A DNA stretch of 7,042 nt from Chlamydiota bacterium (GTDB lineage Bacteria > Chlamydiota > Chlamydiia > Chlamydiales > SM23-39): contig DAIDLB010000242.1 in NCBI GenBank assembly GCA_027449725.1, positions 1-7,042 of the forward strand, in the 5' to 3' direction. Position 1 is the stretch's first letter. Each line of letters opens with the position of its first letter. A program made the translations under genes and the position numbers. Below the pieces are notes generated by a model that had not been told where the DNA came from, ran no database searches, and was given only the letters and a program-made list of their open reading frames with translations. This document shows, one piece after another, positions 6,742-7,042 of the stretch.

Positions 6742-6746
6742 TCCGC

Positions 6747-7042
6747 TCAGATGTTTTCATGCGTATAGGAACCCTTCGCAAAGGTGAGCCTGAGCCACCC
6801 CCGGTTCCGCATCGCGGAAAAGACCCTCTTTTCAAAGACATCGCCCCTCGGAAAATGGGCCGCGTCTTCCCGGATTTCGTTGTAGATCGGAGTGCAGAAG
6901 TCGGCTCTCCGGATTAGAAAAAGCTGGTCGGAAAAGCCTTGCTCGCTGAGGTAGAACCCTTTTTTTTTGCCGAAAGACTCTCGCTTTGCTTCGTCGAGTC
7001 TTCCGTTCCAAAGCAGATTCGCCACCTTGCAGTGCGGCTCCT
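6747..7042 (-). CDS. C-terminal part of an unrecognised protein (5' partial)
   Basis: The frame is open from the right edge of the window to a TGA at 6749-6747, giving about 98 codons. The GTG at 7025 is only an internal codon that could act as a start; the reading frame continues upstream (preceding codons encode Glu-Pro-His-Cys-Lys), so the gene is probably cut by the window edge. The amino-acid mix is protein-like: YLSEQGFSDQLFLIRRADF, FPRGDVFEKRVFSAMRNRGW and a C-terminus ending SYTHENI. The SEQ-FSDQLFLIR pattern faintly recalls polysaccharide-biosynthesis and glycosyltransferase-associated families, but I cannot assign one. An A9 run on the coding strand (complement of 6960-6968) encodes the GKKKGF stretch and is prone to slippage. 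The gene is co-oriented with the downstream operon, 145 bp away and separated from it by a promoter candidate and the palindrome. Confidence 0.65.
   Translation of the reverse strand, partial: EPHCKVANLLWNGRLDEAKRESFGKKKGFYLSEQGFSDQLFLIRRADFCTPIYNEIREDAAHFPRGDVFEKRVFSAMRNRGWLRLTFAKGSYTHENI

Overview
The window most likely comes from a member of the Chlamydiota, probably an environmental (non-Chlamydiaceae) lineage. The main evidence is the primase gene. Its TOPRIM motif reads VEGQ instead of the usual VEGY, its next block reads GQGTAF, and the segment KYVNTPETPLFKKSRILFGL is nearly what I remember of Chlamydia DnaG. No database search was possible, so this rests on recall. There are no rRNA or tRNA genes, CRISPR arrays, insertion sequences or phage genes.

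Layout. Positions 1-2745 (+) hold most of a very large protein, open at the left edge. Its N-terminal two thirds is unrecognised. Its last third carries, in order, the active-site signature of a fold-type I PLP-dependent enzyme. A small alpha/beta hydrolase (2735-3337, -) converges on it, and the two reading frames overlap by 11 bp. Positions 3411-6601 (-) look like one operon transcribed right to left: a zinc-independent quinone oxidoreductase, then dnaG, then a DCC/DUF393 thiol-disulfide oxidoreductase-like protein. The first junction is 3 bp and the second is an ATGA overlap. At the right edge (6747-7042, -) is the C-terminal part of an unrecognised gene.

Regulation. Two sigma70-like promoters with 17-bp spacers can be read. 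One lies at 3346-3374 and would give the hydrolase an almost leaderless mRNA. The other lies at 6713-6741 and would drive the operon. Between the second promoter and the oxidoreductase start is a long GC-rich nested palindrome (6622-6698), probably a dispersed repeat, which would form a large hairpin in the operon's 5' leader.

Composition shifts clearly at about 3340-3410. To the left, the giant gene and hydrolase are AT-leaning, with some very A-rich stretches. To the right, the operon is distinctly GC-rich. The operon encodes housekeeping replication (primer synthesis) with two redox-type proteins attached. No direct functional link between primase and its neighbours is evident, and they probably share only transcription and coupled translation.
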